This document shows positions 23,251-33,259 of a stretch of 64,000 bases of DNA, one piece after another. Source of the stretch: Acanthochromis polyacanthus (taxonomy: Eukaryota; Chordata; Actinopteri; Pomacentridae). The first letter of the stretch is position 1, and each line of letters begins with the position of its first letter. A model generated the notes under the pieces. It worked only from the letters and a program-made list of their open reading frames with translations, did no database searches and had not been told where the DNA came from. The translations under genes and the position numbers were made by a program. The DNA lies in assembly GCF_021347895.1 (NCBI RefSeq), contig NC_067132.1, positions 5,442,268 to 5,506,267 of the forward strand. The letters are read 5' to 3'.

Positions 23251-24901
23251 TCAAGAAGCCAGTATAGACCAGTAAGACACCATGCTGTCCCAAACCAAAT
23301 TCGGGCCACAATTATAGATCATGTCATCAACCATGGACTCACCATGCAGGAGGCAGGTCGCCGCGTGCAACCTAATGTGCCACGCTCAACAGTCTCCTCC
23401 ATCATCCAAACCTTCCGCAGGGAAAACAGGTATGTCAATGTTGAAACTGGATTATGTTACACAACTATGAAGCAATGCTTGTCCTTATGTACTGTGCATA
23501 TTATTGGAGCATAAAATTACCTATTTACTCAGCAGGTGTTCATGGTGTTCCACAGCAATATGTCAGGTGTCACTGTAACATTAGGTTACAGTAATATAAC
23601 CTACCACTATGTACAAAACTAATAAGCTAATAAACTAATCTATAAGTACTTCATTCTGTAAAAATATTCTGAAGATGTGCAGTACAAAACATGACTGTGT
23701 TGTCCTCAATTTTATGTCTAGGATGGAACGACAACCTGTTGTGAGTGGCAGAAGAAAACTCCTCAGTGGCCAACAAGAACAAGCTATTTGTAACATGGTG
23801 ATTCCAAATAATGCCATCACACTGAGACAGATCCGCTCTGCAATTATAGAGGACAATGCTACATTCCAAAATATAAACACCATAAACATCTCCACAATTG
23901 ACCGGACACTAAACAAGCATCACATGAGCCTGAAGCAACTTTACAGAATACCATTTGAAAGGAACTCGGACAGGGTGAAAGAGCAAAGATACCAGTATGT
24001 ACAAGTCAGTCAGTCGATGTCCATTACTGTAAAATTTTAGCAATTGTAGTAAGTACACTAATGTTTTTGGCCTCAGTATTCAATTCTTTCATGGAGTAAA
24101 AAACTCAGTAAAGTAAATACACTTGCTGCAATGTTCTGTCACTGTAATATTTGACTTTTCATTTTTTTTACTCTTTTGTAGAGGATAATGGAATTGGAAG
24201 GCAATGACACTCCACACATTCTCGTGTTTGTGGATGAAGCTGGATTCAACCTGGCCAAGCATCGAAGGCGTGGCCGCAATATCATTGGTCACCGAGCCAC
24301 GGTGGATGTCCCAGGCCAGCGTGGGGGCAATATAACAATGTGTGCTGCCATTTCAGAACATGGTGTGCACACGCACATCCCAAGTATTGGTCCATACAAT
24401 ACCCAGAAGCTCCTAGTGTTCTTGGACCAACTTTACATGGATTTGATTCCTGACCACGAGAGAGGTTTGGCAGGGCCTCTTCTACCAAACTTTGTTGTTG
24501 TGTGGGACAATGTGAACTTCCATCGTGGCCCTCTGATCCCAGCTTGGTTTGATGCCCATGTCAGAATGGAGATGGTATTCCTCCCTCCTTACGGTCCCTT
24601 CCTCAATCCCATTGAGGAATTATTCTCAGCTTGGAGGTGGAGAGTGTATGAACACCATGCACAAGACCAGGGGACCTTGCTACAGGCAATGAATGCTGCC
24701 TGTGGAGACATAACAGCAGATCAGTGTAGGGGGTGGCTAAGGCATGCACGTAGTTTCTGCCCTCGTTGCATTGCCAGGGACAATATACGCTGCGACGTAG
24801 ATGAGAATCTATGGCCAGGCAGAAATCAGCGAGTTGATGACCCAGAAGCTGGGGAGGAAAGTGGCCCAGAGAGTCAGAGTGAGGAGGACAATGACCAATG
24901 A
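23251..24901 (+). CDS. Transposase with introns (IS630/Tc1-mariner superfamily, DD35E)
   Basis: Three exons are inferred. Exon 1 ends at 23429 (AACAG|GTATGT) and encodes a helix-turn-helix: HVINHGLTMQEAGRRVQPNV, then STVSSIIQTFRREN. Exon 2 is 23722-24004 (acceptor TATGTCTAG, donor CAA|GTCAGT). Exon 3 is 24182-24901 (acceptor CTTTTGTAG). The phases join cleanly across both introns (RENR-MERQP; YQYVQ-RIMELEG). Exon 3 holds the DDE core: FVDEAGF, VVWDNVNFH and PPYGPFLNPIEE, with 35 residues between the second Asp and the Glu. GRRGRNIIG-type and PGQRGGNIT motifs are typical of this fish family. The tail is acidic. Weak point: no clear ATG in exon 1; an in-frame TAG lies just upstream at 23248, so the start may be lost or in another exon. 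About 394 codons otherwise open. Confidence 0.8.
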
Positions 24902-25105
24902 AGAAGTGCATGTAGTATTCCCAGCATTGGATGTAGGGGAATTTATGAGTTTTGTTTTTGTTTGTGTGACATCACATTATGCATAGTATATTATGTAGTA
25001 TACTGTATGTTATTTTTACTTTCACTATATGGAAATCCTTTGTGTTTGAATATTGTAGTACAATAAAGATGACCATTTCTGTGGCAATATGAGTGCAGTT
25101 TGTTA

Positions 25106-25195
25106 TATTTCAATTCAATTCAATTCAATTCAATTTTATTTATATAGCGTCAATTACAGTCAACTCGTCTCAAGACGCTTTACAGAACCCAAGCT
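25106..25195 (-). mobile_element. LINE 3' tail, strongly 5'-truncated
   Basis: (CAATT)n followed by TTTATTTATATAGCGTCAAT and CTCAAGACGCTTTACAG: the antisense of a common teleost LINE 3' end. It is inserted inside the IS630-type transposon and so is younger than it. Confidence 0.65.
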
Positions 25196-25949
25196 TGGGG
25201 GGCGACTTCCATACATTCCATTATGTTTATTCAGTTTTATACACAGTGATGTGAATTCAGATAGCATGGCAAAACAATTTAGTACAATAACCCTTAATCA
25301 GGAACTTTGCTGAGACTATGTGGAGTTTATGAAACTGATATTCCAATGATCTTTTGCAAAATTGGCAAACCGTCTAAACATTTTGACCTGTAGGGCTCAT
25401 ACAATGGAACTATGATGAGGCATTTTGGGGGTTTTGACTATTTGCATGAGAAGGAAACTGCATTTTGACTTAGAAGTGATCAGTTTTGGGAGAGATATGA
25501 GCATCTGAAGATGATCCATGGTGTTTGGCTGACATTCCAGATTATTTTGAGACACAGGACTAACAGAACTGAGAATGTCCGGTCTGTTTCCAGAAATGGG
25601 CCAAAGTCACTGAGAAAGATCTGTCCATTTTGACCTTGGTGACTATCTGGATGGGGTGTAAATGTTCTTCTGAGGCATACATTAACAGTTTTGGGAACAA
25701 AATTCCATTTTGCAAGGGTTTGTTGTGCTGAACTGCAACACTGTTGTGCAGATTGATTTTAGAGTTTTGAAAATGTCATCTCCGTTTCAGGAAATGAGCC
25801 AAAGCAATGGAGAAAAACTGTAAATGAGCACATTCTATGTTGCTGTGATTTCTGATCATTAATAACTAATGAACAGATGCTGTATTTCTACATATAGGGG
25901 AATGAGCAGCCTTGGAGGAGGACTGCACTCTCTGACTGCTTTTCTAGTT

Positions 25950-27043
25950 AGTATTTGTAACTTCTGCATGCTTGTTATGCCACTAAATCTGTATATTCAA
26001 GTGCAAACTGTGTAATTTGCAATATATGTGTAGTCATGTGCACCCATATTATTCCAAATGCAGCTTGTGCTTGCTTTATTGCTTGTGCCCAAAGTAGCAA
26101 CTGAAATATTTCTGATTCAATCATATGGTGGGTTTAAGTTTGATTTCTTTTCCTGCTGTCTCATTTGAGCCTGCTTTACTCAGACTTGGTGCATTGTTCA
26201 GACCCTAACAGAATGCATATCTGTTCTCTGGTGTATTTTACTCGGTGAGGAGAGGAGGCCTGGCTTCTATGGGAACATATGTTCCTTTATATGGTAGGTT
26301 TGATTCATTTGTAGAGTTCCCTTTTACTAAGATACAATCAGTAATGCCTACATGCCGTATGTTGCTGTCAGAGTTATGATACAATTATTTTTCTTCTGAA
26401 AATAGCTTGAAATAAACAACTTTCTTCCTTGGGGATATTGAATGGAAAGACATCAAAGGATTGTGATGCAGTGAAGGTGAGCGCACTCCTCGCATTAAAT
26501 AATACAGCTATAAAGATCAAAATTTAATGCATCTCCTACTCATCAAGACTCATTTGTGATTTAAAGCACTTCTCCAGGAATAAAAACAGCCTAATTTCAG
26601 AATGACGATCATGCCCAGATCGCCTGAAAGAAAAGTTTATTTTTCTTCTTGCAGAACAAAGATAAGCTCTTCATAGTGTATTTTAATGTCTCTTTGATAT
26701 AAATTAAGCTCATCAAAAAATGTTGGTTTATTGATACAGAACTTTTTACAGTCTTAGTCAGAGCTTATTTGATCTTACATAAAGGACCGTCTCCCCCAGA
26801 CTGACTGCTCCGAACTTAAAGGGGAATTTAACAAGTGTATCAGCCTCATCATCAAGCTCATCATTTCAGCAGTTTCAGTCACGCTAATGCTGTAATCCAA
26901 TTAACAAGGTCATGTTTGTAGATTATGTGCACTCACTGAAGTCCTTCAAAACCACATTAGTCTGCAGAATGTAAAGATGATATCTACATTTTTATACGGT
27001 CATATTTGGTCGAACCTTTGTCTCTAGAAAACACTGTGGGGAT

Positions 27044-27090
<47 letters not shown>

Positions 27091-27190
27091 TTATAACAGG
27101 CACAGTGGTCCAGATAAGAGCAAAGAACAGTACATAAAAAATAATCAATTTAATCATTTAGAAAAGACTAAACTTTAGTGTTGTCTTGGG
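25950..27190. other. No gene seen; unique-looking sequence
   Basis: No repeat or exon recognised apart from the TA tract. The part 26460-27030 has balanced composition and TAATTA/ATTAAC-type words and could be a conserved non-coding element; that is speculation without an alignment. Confidence 0.35.
27046..27086. repeat. (TA)n microsatellite
   Basis: About 20 TA units. Confidence 0.96.
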
Positions 27191-27239
27191 AGTTCAACTT
27201 CAGGTTAAAATCCAGCTGTTGAAGACAGAGGGAGAGGTC

Positions 27240-27965
27240 TGCAATGTTATATTGTGTCATTGTTATGATGCTGTATATCAGAGACTCAGAAGCGAGGCAA
27301 CAGAGACTCGACTGGTGGGGCGGAGGGAAATAGTAAGCAGGCTTTATACACTAAACAACAGAACTACGAATACTGACCCGAAACTTGGTAACACCAAGGC
27401 AGGAAAACTAAAGAGGAAACAGGATACAGAGTAACATTACTGCCAAGAGTTCAGCACACAGTATTAGAATTAAGTAGCTCTAAGAGCAGAACCAGGAACT
27501 CTAAGAACAGGAAAACACTAACTGAACTGGCTCTTTGAAAGAGCTGGGGACTTAACTGTCCAAGGTGGGGAACTGGAACCTGGAATGTAGGGCAGGACAG
27601 GCAGCATGTGTCCAGGTGGTGGTTGGAGTCCAGACAGGTGCTGCAGTGATCGGCATGAGCTGAGTGGAAGGGCTGACATCTTGGCTGGTGCTGTGATGGA
27701 GGACGAAGGGTGATGTGGTTCAGAGGAGTCTGGACTGACAGGGACTGAAGGGGAATCCAGGCAGGAATCCAACTAGAACAAAGAGAACTATGAGCACAGA
27801 CAACGACAAAAGGGATCTAGGCTCAACCAGGGCTAACACTGACTGGAGAAGTTCGTGATACGGCAACGAGTTGTGGCAGCATCTGGCTTCTATGGAAGGA
27901 GGATGATGGTGACGCTGATCCCTCCTATCTGCTCGCCCTCCAAATGACTGTTATTGGTAGCACCT
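27240..27965 (-). repeat. Probable decayed LTR-retroelement-type repeat
   Basis: The plus strand reads GAAGCGAGGCAACAGAGACT, GGAAACAGGATACAGAG, CAGGAACTCTAAGAACAGG and GACTGACAGGGACTGAAGG, an A/G-rich style seen in antisense non-coding parts of fish LTR elements. No ends or duplication found. An 84-codon minus frame (27518-27772) is Pro/Ser-rich and unrecognised. Confidence 0.3.
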
Positions 27966-27969
27966 GACC

Positions 27970-28960
27970 GCAACACCCCATATTATATAACATGTTGGCA
28001 AACAGTTATTTGAGCTGCATCCGGCATGCAACATTGCCGTTACTGTCCTGATTCAAAGCAACACAAACTCCCTTTCATCACGTCTTTCTAGAAAAAGACA
28101 GAAGGTATGAAGCACATTATCAGGAAAGTCTTGTTGGGAAGGTTTTTCTGATCAAGCTGTTTATTTGCCCCTCCAACTCGACTGGACTGTCTGAGTTGTG
28201 TTTCATGTCTTCAGGCCTTAAAGTGAGAAAAAATCCTGAGCCTGAACTTCTAAGGTCCAATTTATAGTGTCAATAAACGTATTTAAATGTGTTTTAAAAC
28301 TCACTAAAACACAATATATATGAGATTCTATTAATTCAGAGCAAATATGAGGTCATCTGGTGGAAATAATGCCCATTATGATCCCACTATTTTATTGTTG
28401 CTCAAATGTAAAACCTTACTGACAAAACTTAAGACATTTTAGAAAGTGCCCCAAGTCAGATTTTTTTTGTGTTGATGTTTCAATACCACATCACTATAAT
28501 TGCAAAGATTTATTTTAGTGTAAAGGGGAAAAAAATCATGAAAATCAAGTACATGTATTATTAATAACTTTTAATAATTTTTATCTCTTCAGTAGATTTA
28601 ACAAGAACTCAAAACACCAACCACAACAAAACTGCTACAAAACTCTGCTGCTTTCCTTCATAAGGCACAATTTTTACTTACAACATTATCACAAGTGTCA
28701 GTTTTAAGAGAATATAAGTGCTTGGAGAATACTGTTTGAAAAAGTCATTTCTTTTTTCTTTTTTGCTTTGTTTGTGAATTTTCTGAACATTTTCTTTTTA
28801 ACATGTTCAAAATGTTGTTTGTTGAAATAAACTGTAAAGCACAGACAACAGAATGAACTTGTTTAATATTCTCTGGAACACTACAAGAGAATAAACTGTC
28901 ATATGTCACTTGCTTTACCAACTTTGTATTTAAGCAGGTCATAAAAGTACTAGTATTAAC
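27970..28960. other. No gene seen
   Basis: AT-rich sequence with short frames only. Confidence 0.45.
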
Positions 28961-28966
28961 TCTTAC

Positions 28967-29187
28967 ATGCAATTTTAGTTATTGCCTCACAATATAAAAT
29001 TCCTCTGAATAAGTTGATCATGATGCTGACTCTCTCAAACTCTGTAACCAGCAAAGAAATTCGGGCCTTCCTGATCTGGTTTATCTGGGTCCTGGTGGGA
29101 ATGGACTGCTCATGCTGAAGAACTTCTACTCTGGCCTTTTCCTCTGGAGTCAGCCCATTTCTCACAAAGATCTGATTAAGAAGCCCT
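28967..29187 (-). other. Candidate coding exon of an unidentified gene
   Basis: A minus-strand block of 221 nt open throughout, preceded by TTATGTGCTACAG (acceptor-like) and followed by GCAT|GTAAGAG (good donor). It encodes a charged amphipathic stretch: NGLTPEEKARVEVLQHEQSI, then KARISLLVTEFERVSIMINL. It does not look like a transposon protein I know. No neighbouring exon of matching phase could be found within the window, so it could be chance. Confidence 0.25.
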
Positions 29188-29189
29188 CT

Positions 29190-29875
29190 GTAGCACATAA
29201 CCACACATACATGTTAGTAACTGCTCATTTGATACACCTCAATAATCTGTGTGATTAGTTTAAATCATTTGATTTTCAATTTGAACTGACACACATTAAG
29301 GGAAAAAATGTATTCACTGTATAATTTGTTCAGTTGGCTTTCAATTTAAATGTTTCTATTTTTTATCTATATTTTGGGAAGAAAAACGGTGAAAAGCAGG
29401 CTAAGAACATTCTTATTTAACTATCTATCCATTATTCATTTCACACAACCCATACGTTTGTTCTGTTCTTACTAACAATATTTGCTTAAGATTGGAGAGT
29501 TTTTGTTTGTGGCTAGACGTCATTCTGATGCATAAGGTCAGAAAATCTGCTGAGAGCTATTTAACTCATTATTACAAACATCCTATATGTCCTCAAATAA
29601 AAAAGGTTCATATCACCTAAGCTACATTCAGTTTGTGCATATTTAACTAAACAGATGTTCTGAGGAGAATAATGGGACAAATCCATATGGCTTGATCTTT
29701 GATTTTTTCCCTTTCAAAATAAAATCCAGCAAACTAAATAGCTGTTTCCTTTTTTTCTTTTTGCCGTTGTAAAACACATAGAAAATGTTTAAAGATTAAG
29801 AAATGAAACAAAATCAACAACTTCTGTTATTGTTACTTTTTTAAATTCAATACCTAAGCCCGTTTGTTTTTATTT
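29190..29875. other. No gene seen
   Basis: AT-rich, short frames only. Confidence 0.45.
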
Positions 29876-30221
29876 TGTGGCGAAACCAGGCGTAAACTAA
29901 CCGTGATATCGCAAGTTTTTGACACTTCCGGGTTGGCTTCAATTCTGGAGCCAGATGCTACGTCCACTATATATACAGTCTATGGGCGAAACCATGGGGA
30001 CTGTGGGGCGAGCACGCGCATTGCCACTGAGGCGTGTATTCCTGCAGTTCTCCACGGCACACACTTACGCCAATAGAGCTCCGGGAGATGACGTCACACA
30101 ATCCCGGCATGCAACAGTCGAAATCAAAACACCGCCATATTGGCAGGAAGGCGCGCTGTTTAAACTACTGCCAGCTAACTCCTAAACGTTCTTCAGCGTC
30201 GACATCAGAGAGTTCCACCAT

Positions 30222-30426
30222 ATGGTGGACAGTTGTTGCGCCCCGGGATGCCAGAACAGCCGAGGACGAGCAAAGGGGAGAGCATTTTATCGGATTCCCA
30301 AAGATCCTGAAAGACGACAGAGGTGGATCACTGCCATAAAACGCGCAAGAAGCGAGCAGAAGAAAACGGAGCGGTGGGAACCCGCAGGCAACGGATTCCG
30401 CTTATGTAGCGACCACTTTGTATCAG
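30222..30426 (+). CDS. THAP zinc-finger domain exon (first exon, truncated gene)
   Basis: Starts MVDSCCAPGC and runs 68 codons to a splice donor TCAG|GTACAG. The C2CH THAP layout is complete: Cys6-x3-Cys10, Trp35 in RRQRWITAI, Phe59, and Cys62-x2-His65 in LCSDHF. THAP domains are zinc-dependent DNA-binding modules found in P-element, Kolobok and ISL2EU-type transposases and in host THAP proteins. No following exon with a DDE or coiled-coil region was found, and the next minus-strand exon lies about 510 bp away. It is therefore best read as the 5' end of a transposase gene in an internally deleted element. The promoter side has CGCCATATTGGC, a YY1-like motif. Confidence 0.8.
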
Positions 30427-30938
30427 GTACAGAATCCGTTTCCTAAGCTTTATATCTGATCGCGTAATTTCTCTTACCCCTCAAGGCTTTTATATGCTGT
30501 TCCGCTTCAGTTGCGCTTCAGTGTCCCGCCCGCGGTACACTTGGAGATGTGATTACCACAGCGGGTAATATAAACACATTTGTCCGACAAAAACGAATAT
30601 CCATCCATCTGTTCTCTGTACACGGCTTCAACGTACACAGCGCGACTCACATTTCCGGGTTCATTATTACACACAGATGAAAATATTCCACAAAAAACGG
30701 CCATAATCCAACCTTTTACATCCAGACGACACAAGCCTGTAAACTATTTTTTCCAAAACATGTCTTGAAGTCGGCATATTATCCACGAATACGTCGTTTT
30801 CAAGGAAATGCACCTCGCGATGCGTCCAATATTCCCTGTATTTCTCGTCATATTTTTATTTACAAATAGAATATTAGCGATTTTTTTGTACTGAAAATGG
30901 CTGGAATTGACTGAAGCTTAAAGGGTTAAGAGATTCAC

Positions 30939-31167
30939 CGGAGTAGGATGAAGGAAAATTTATCAGGTAATTGTAGATGTCAGGGTACCGCAGGTCCGGT
31001 AAAAGGTCCGCTCCGACCGTCTCAAGATTCTTAAATAAGATACCGGGGGCATGATATGGATCGGATATGTTTAGTTTGTCCAGTTTGTTTGTATATTTTA
31101 TAATATCGTCTGATTTAAAATGAAAAGTAAACTCAGACGGCGTAAATTTTCTACCAGCGCCATTCAT
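30939..31167 (-). CDS. N-terminal exon of a YqaJ-type transposon-associated protein
   Basis: The minus strand reads from MNGAGRKFTPSEF through DPYHAPGILFKNL and LPDLRYPDIYNYLINFPS to SYSGES. This is the N-terminal block that precedes SWIM/YqaJ nuclease regions in many fish proteins annotated as YqaJ-domain or SWIM-type (family form YPDIYxYLxxxPxxYTGExLKAYKSL). After SYS a donor CCG|GTGAAT is available at 30939-30938; the downstream exons are missing. An earlier in-frame Met exists at 31251, but MNGAGRK gives the better match in length. The promoter side carries CGCCATGTTGGC, like the opposing gene. Confidence 0.65.
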
Positions 31168-31261
31168 TTTGAAGCGGAGTTTCCTGCCAACATGGCGGCG
31201 TAAACAAACGGAGTCACGTGACGTCCGGAGCTCCATGGGGCGAGTCAACACACCGCGGCTC

Positions 31262-32950
31262 AGGGATCGCGGCAGCGGCTGCTCTCTTTGTTAATCAGCA
31301 GAGACACATCCTCTCTCCTCTGTCACACAAAGTCTGAGCAAACTTTAGTATCTGCGTCTTTGGGCTAAAAACAAGCTCCAACGCTATTGACCAGTGATCA
31401 GCTGCTCGATTCTTCACCGCACCACTCACAGATTGGAGCTCCGTGCGCTCTGCAGAGACCAGGCAGCCACAGGGCTGGGACACGTGGAATGGGTATACAG
31501 TCCAAGCAGAAATAAAATAAATAATATGCAATATATATCAATGTGTTTCCATTAATTCCCTTTAAATATAATTACAAAAACACCAACAAATATTGCAAAT
31601 TTGGATTTTGTTTGTGGGATACTGTTATTTCTTATCAGCAGCTCAGCAGCACTGACGATGCCGAACCAAGAGGGGGCAGCATATCGTGGCCCAGCAGTCG
31701 ATGCGCACTCGCAGTTAGAGAACTGTAATTGGATAAAAGTTCTGTCAGAAAGTCGCATGCCTGGACAGAAGGTGTATATATTTTAATGTAGGATTTGGAG
31801 TTTGATTGATTAAAGCGGAGCAACTGAATGCACAATGACGCACATGCTTGGAGCCTTCTGGATGGAGATGGATGACATTTTTTAAATGGTACACTTCCAT
31901 GCGCCGGAAATCCGGCGCGGCGCGGGAAAACTTTAAGCCCTGTGTCTTGCTGGTACTCCAGCAAACACTTCTCCACTGACACTGAGGGTCACAGAAGCCA
32001 GCTAGTCAACATTTATGTCTGGAAAACAGTGGTGTAGGTTTATCTGAGGTTATTGAAAATGAAACATGAGCTGTAACACATCAAAACATTCACTGGAACT
32101 TGGAAATGCAAAGTGACAAGTAGATGACTACCTATGGGACTCACTGGTACCAGCAACTTCTTAGTATGGAAACCTTGATAGTTGAGCTAGTAGCTGTAGA
32201 GTTACCAACGACCAACTGAGACACACTGCTGGGTAGAGAGAAGGTGTGCTGTTGTGTAAATGCTTAATCTTCATATGTCACTCAAACAGGTGTGGAATCA
32301 AGAAGAAAAAGATTGTCTACAAGATTGAATACAGTGATTTATGGTTTGGGATTGTGTAGAAAATCTCAGTGCTGTAGCTACAGAGCGCTGCTTCTGTCTG
32401 GTGTTTGACAGGTGGAGTGTAATGGATGTGTCCTGCTGCTGCTGGAAACCAGGCTGATGACTGAAGGGCATAGAGGTCAGAAAACCAAAACAATAGGCCA
32501 AAAGTTTCATCCAGCCGTTTCATTTTTGTATTTGTCTTTTATTTTTGTGTAGAAAACCCAGATTGAAAAATTGTGAAACTTGAAAATACTGCAAGAAAAG
32601 TTTTACAATTGGTTCAGGTACAAAGGTGGGTGTATCAATAAAAAATACATGCAATAGAAGCAGAGGTTGTGAATAAATGATGACATACATTACATGATTC
32701 ATGTGATTTCTACATCCACTGAAGCTTTCACTCCAGCAGAAAAATAAAGGAACCAACAACACCATCACATCTGTGTGGGAAAGTCAGGAAACTGCACATT
32801 TCCTCAAATTAATACAAAAGAAGCATAAAAGGCATATTTCCTGTTTTGTACATTATCTTTCATTGTTTGTGGTTTGACCTGTGCTCTTTTTACCACAGTA
32901 AGTCATCTCATGATGATAGTGTCACATCATAATCAGTAAACATTTGTGCA
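31262..32950. other. No gene recognised
   Basis: 31262-31520 is still moderately GC-rich and may belong to the neighbouring element. Beyond it are only frames under 120 codons on both strands without family resemblance. Confidence 0.4.
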
Positions 32951-33004
32951 ACTATTACTTTATTCCATCAGTGATTCCTAATAGACAGCAACAGTTATGA
33001 ATGT

Positions 33005-33255
33005 GAGTCTTCTTTTGTGCATTACGTACAAATTCCCAAAGCCAACCCCATAAAGAAGGCAAGAAATTCCACAAATGAACTTTTACAAGGCACTCCTGTG
33101 GAGTGAAAATCACTTCAGGTTCTACCTCATGAAGCTTATCCAGAGAATACGTGAAGACAAGAGTGTGCAAAGCAGAAATCAAAGAATCTAAAATATAAAA
33201 CATGTTACTTCACACTCTTTGAATTCTACATAATCCCATATGAACACATATGGGA
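33005..33255 (+). mobile_element. Tc1-family transposon 3' relic
   Basis: The plus strand reads CTACCTCATGAAGCTTATCC, AAGAGTGTGCAAAGC, GAATCTAAAATATAAAACAT and CCATATG, the order found near the 3' end of a Tc1-type element common in teleosts. It explains an apparently well-spliced minus-strand frame here (33030-33187), which is therefore not a host exon. Confidence 0.6.
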
Positions 33256-33259
33256 TGCT

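Larger units (their letters stand above)
22879..25822 (+). mobile_element. IS630/Tc1-mariner-type transposon with TA duplication
   Basis: The element is 22881-25820 (2940 bp). Terminal inverted repeats of about 57 bp begin CAGTTTTTCTCCATTG and run to GAGATGACATTTTCAAAA, with one mismatch seen between the arms. TA flanks both ends, and the unoccupied TA site is visible in Helitron-like copy 1 (near 14402). Between the ends is a three-exon transposase gene. A LINE tail (25106-25195) has inserted downstream of the gene. The subterminal region repeats GCAAATGATTTAGTACAT near 23022 and 23054, possibly transposase-binding. Confidence 0.9.
20344..25947 (+). mobile_element. Helitron-like element, copy 2, split by two insertions
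   Basis: Starts near CTCTGCCACG (20346), then (TGTC)n, then GGATGAAATGTTCAGGGAAG. It continues to CACCTGCTACATATTTA at 21007, where the giant inverted repeat begins. It resumes at TATTTAGGTCACGTGATC (22782) and runs to 22880, where the IS630-type transposon begins. It resumes again at 25821 (AATGAGCACATTCTATGTTG) and ends GACTGCTTTTCTAG at 25947 followed by T. Joining the three pieces gives the same order as copy 1 at 14251-14897, which lacks both insertions. Confidence 0.75.
29880..31260. mobile_element. Internally deleted transposon with THAP and YqaJ-type first exons (ISL2EU-like)
   Basis: A CpG-rich island in AT-rich surroundings. It carries the first exon of a THAP protein on the plus strand and the first exon of a YqaJ-associated protein on the minus strand, pointing at each other and only about 510 bp apart. 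Their promoter regions look like inverted relatives: GAGCTCCGG, TGACGTCAC and CGCCATATTGGCAGGAA on the left pair with GAGCTCCGGACGTCACGTG and CGCCATGTTGGCAGGAA (complement) on the right. As I recall, ISL2EU transposons encode a THAP-bearing transposase and a separate YqaJ nuclease. The missing middle would hold the catalytic exons. Exact ends were not found. Confidence 0.6.

Noticed and set aside
33030..33187. Minus-strand frame with good acceptor and donor, reading like a membrane-protein exon
   Set aside because: The plus strand is recognisable as the 3' part of a common fish Tc1-type element, which accounts for the sequence; the exon look is accidental.
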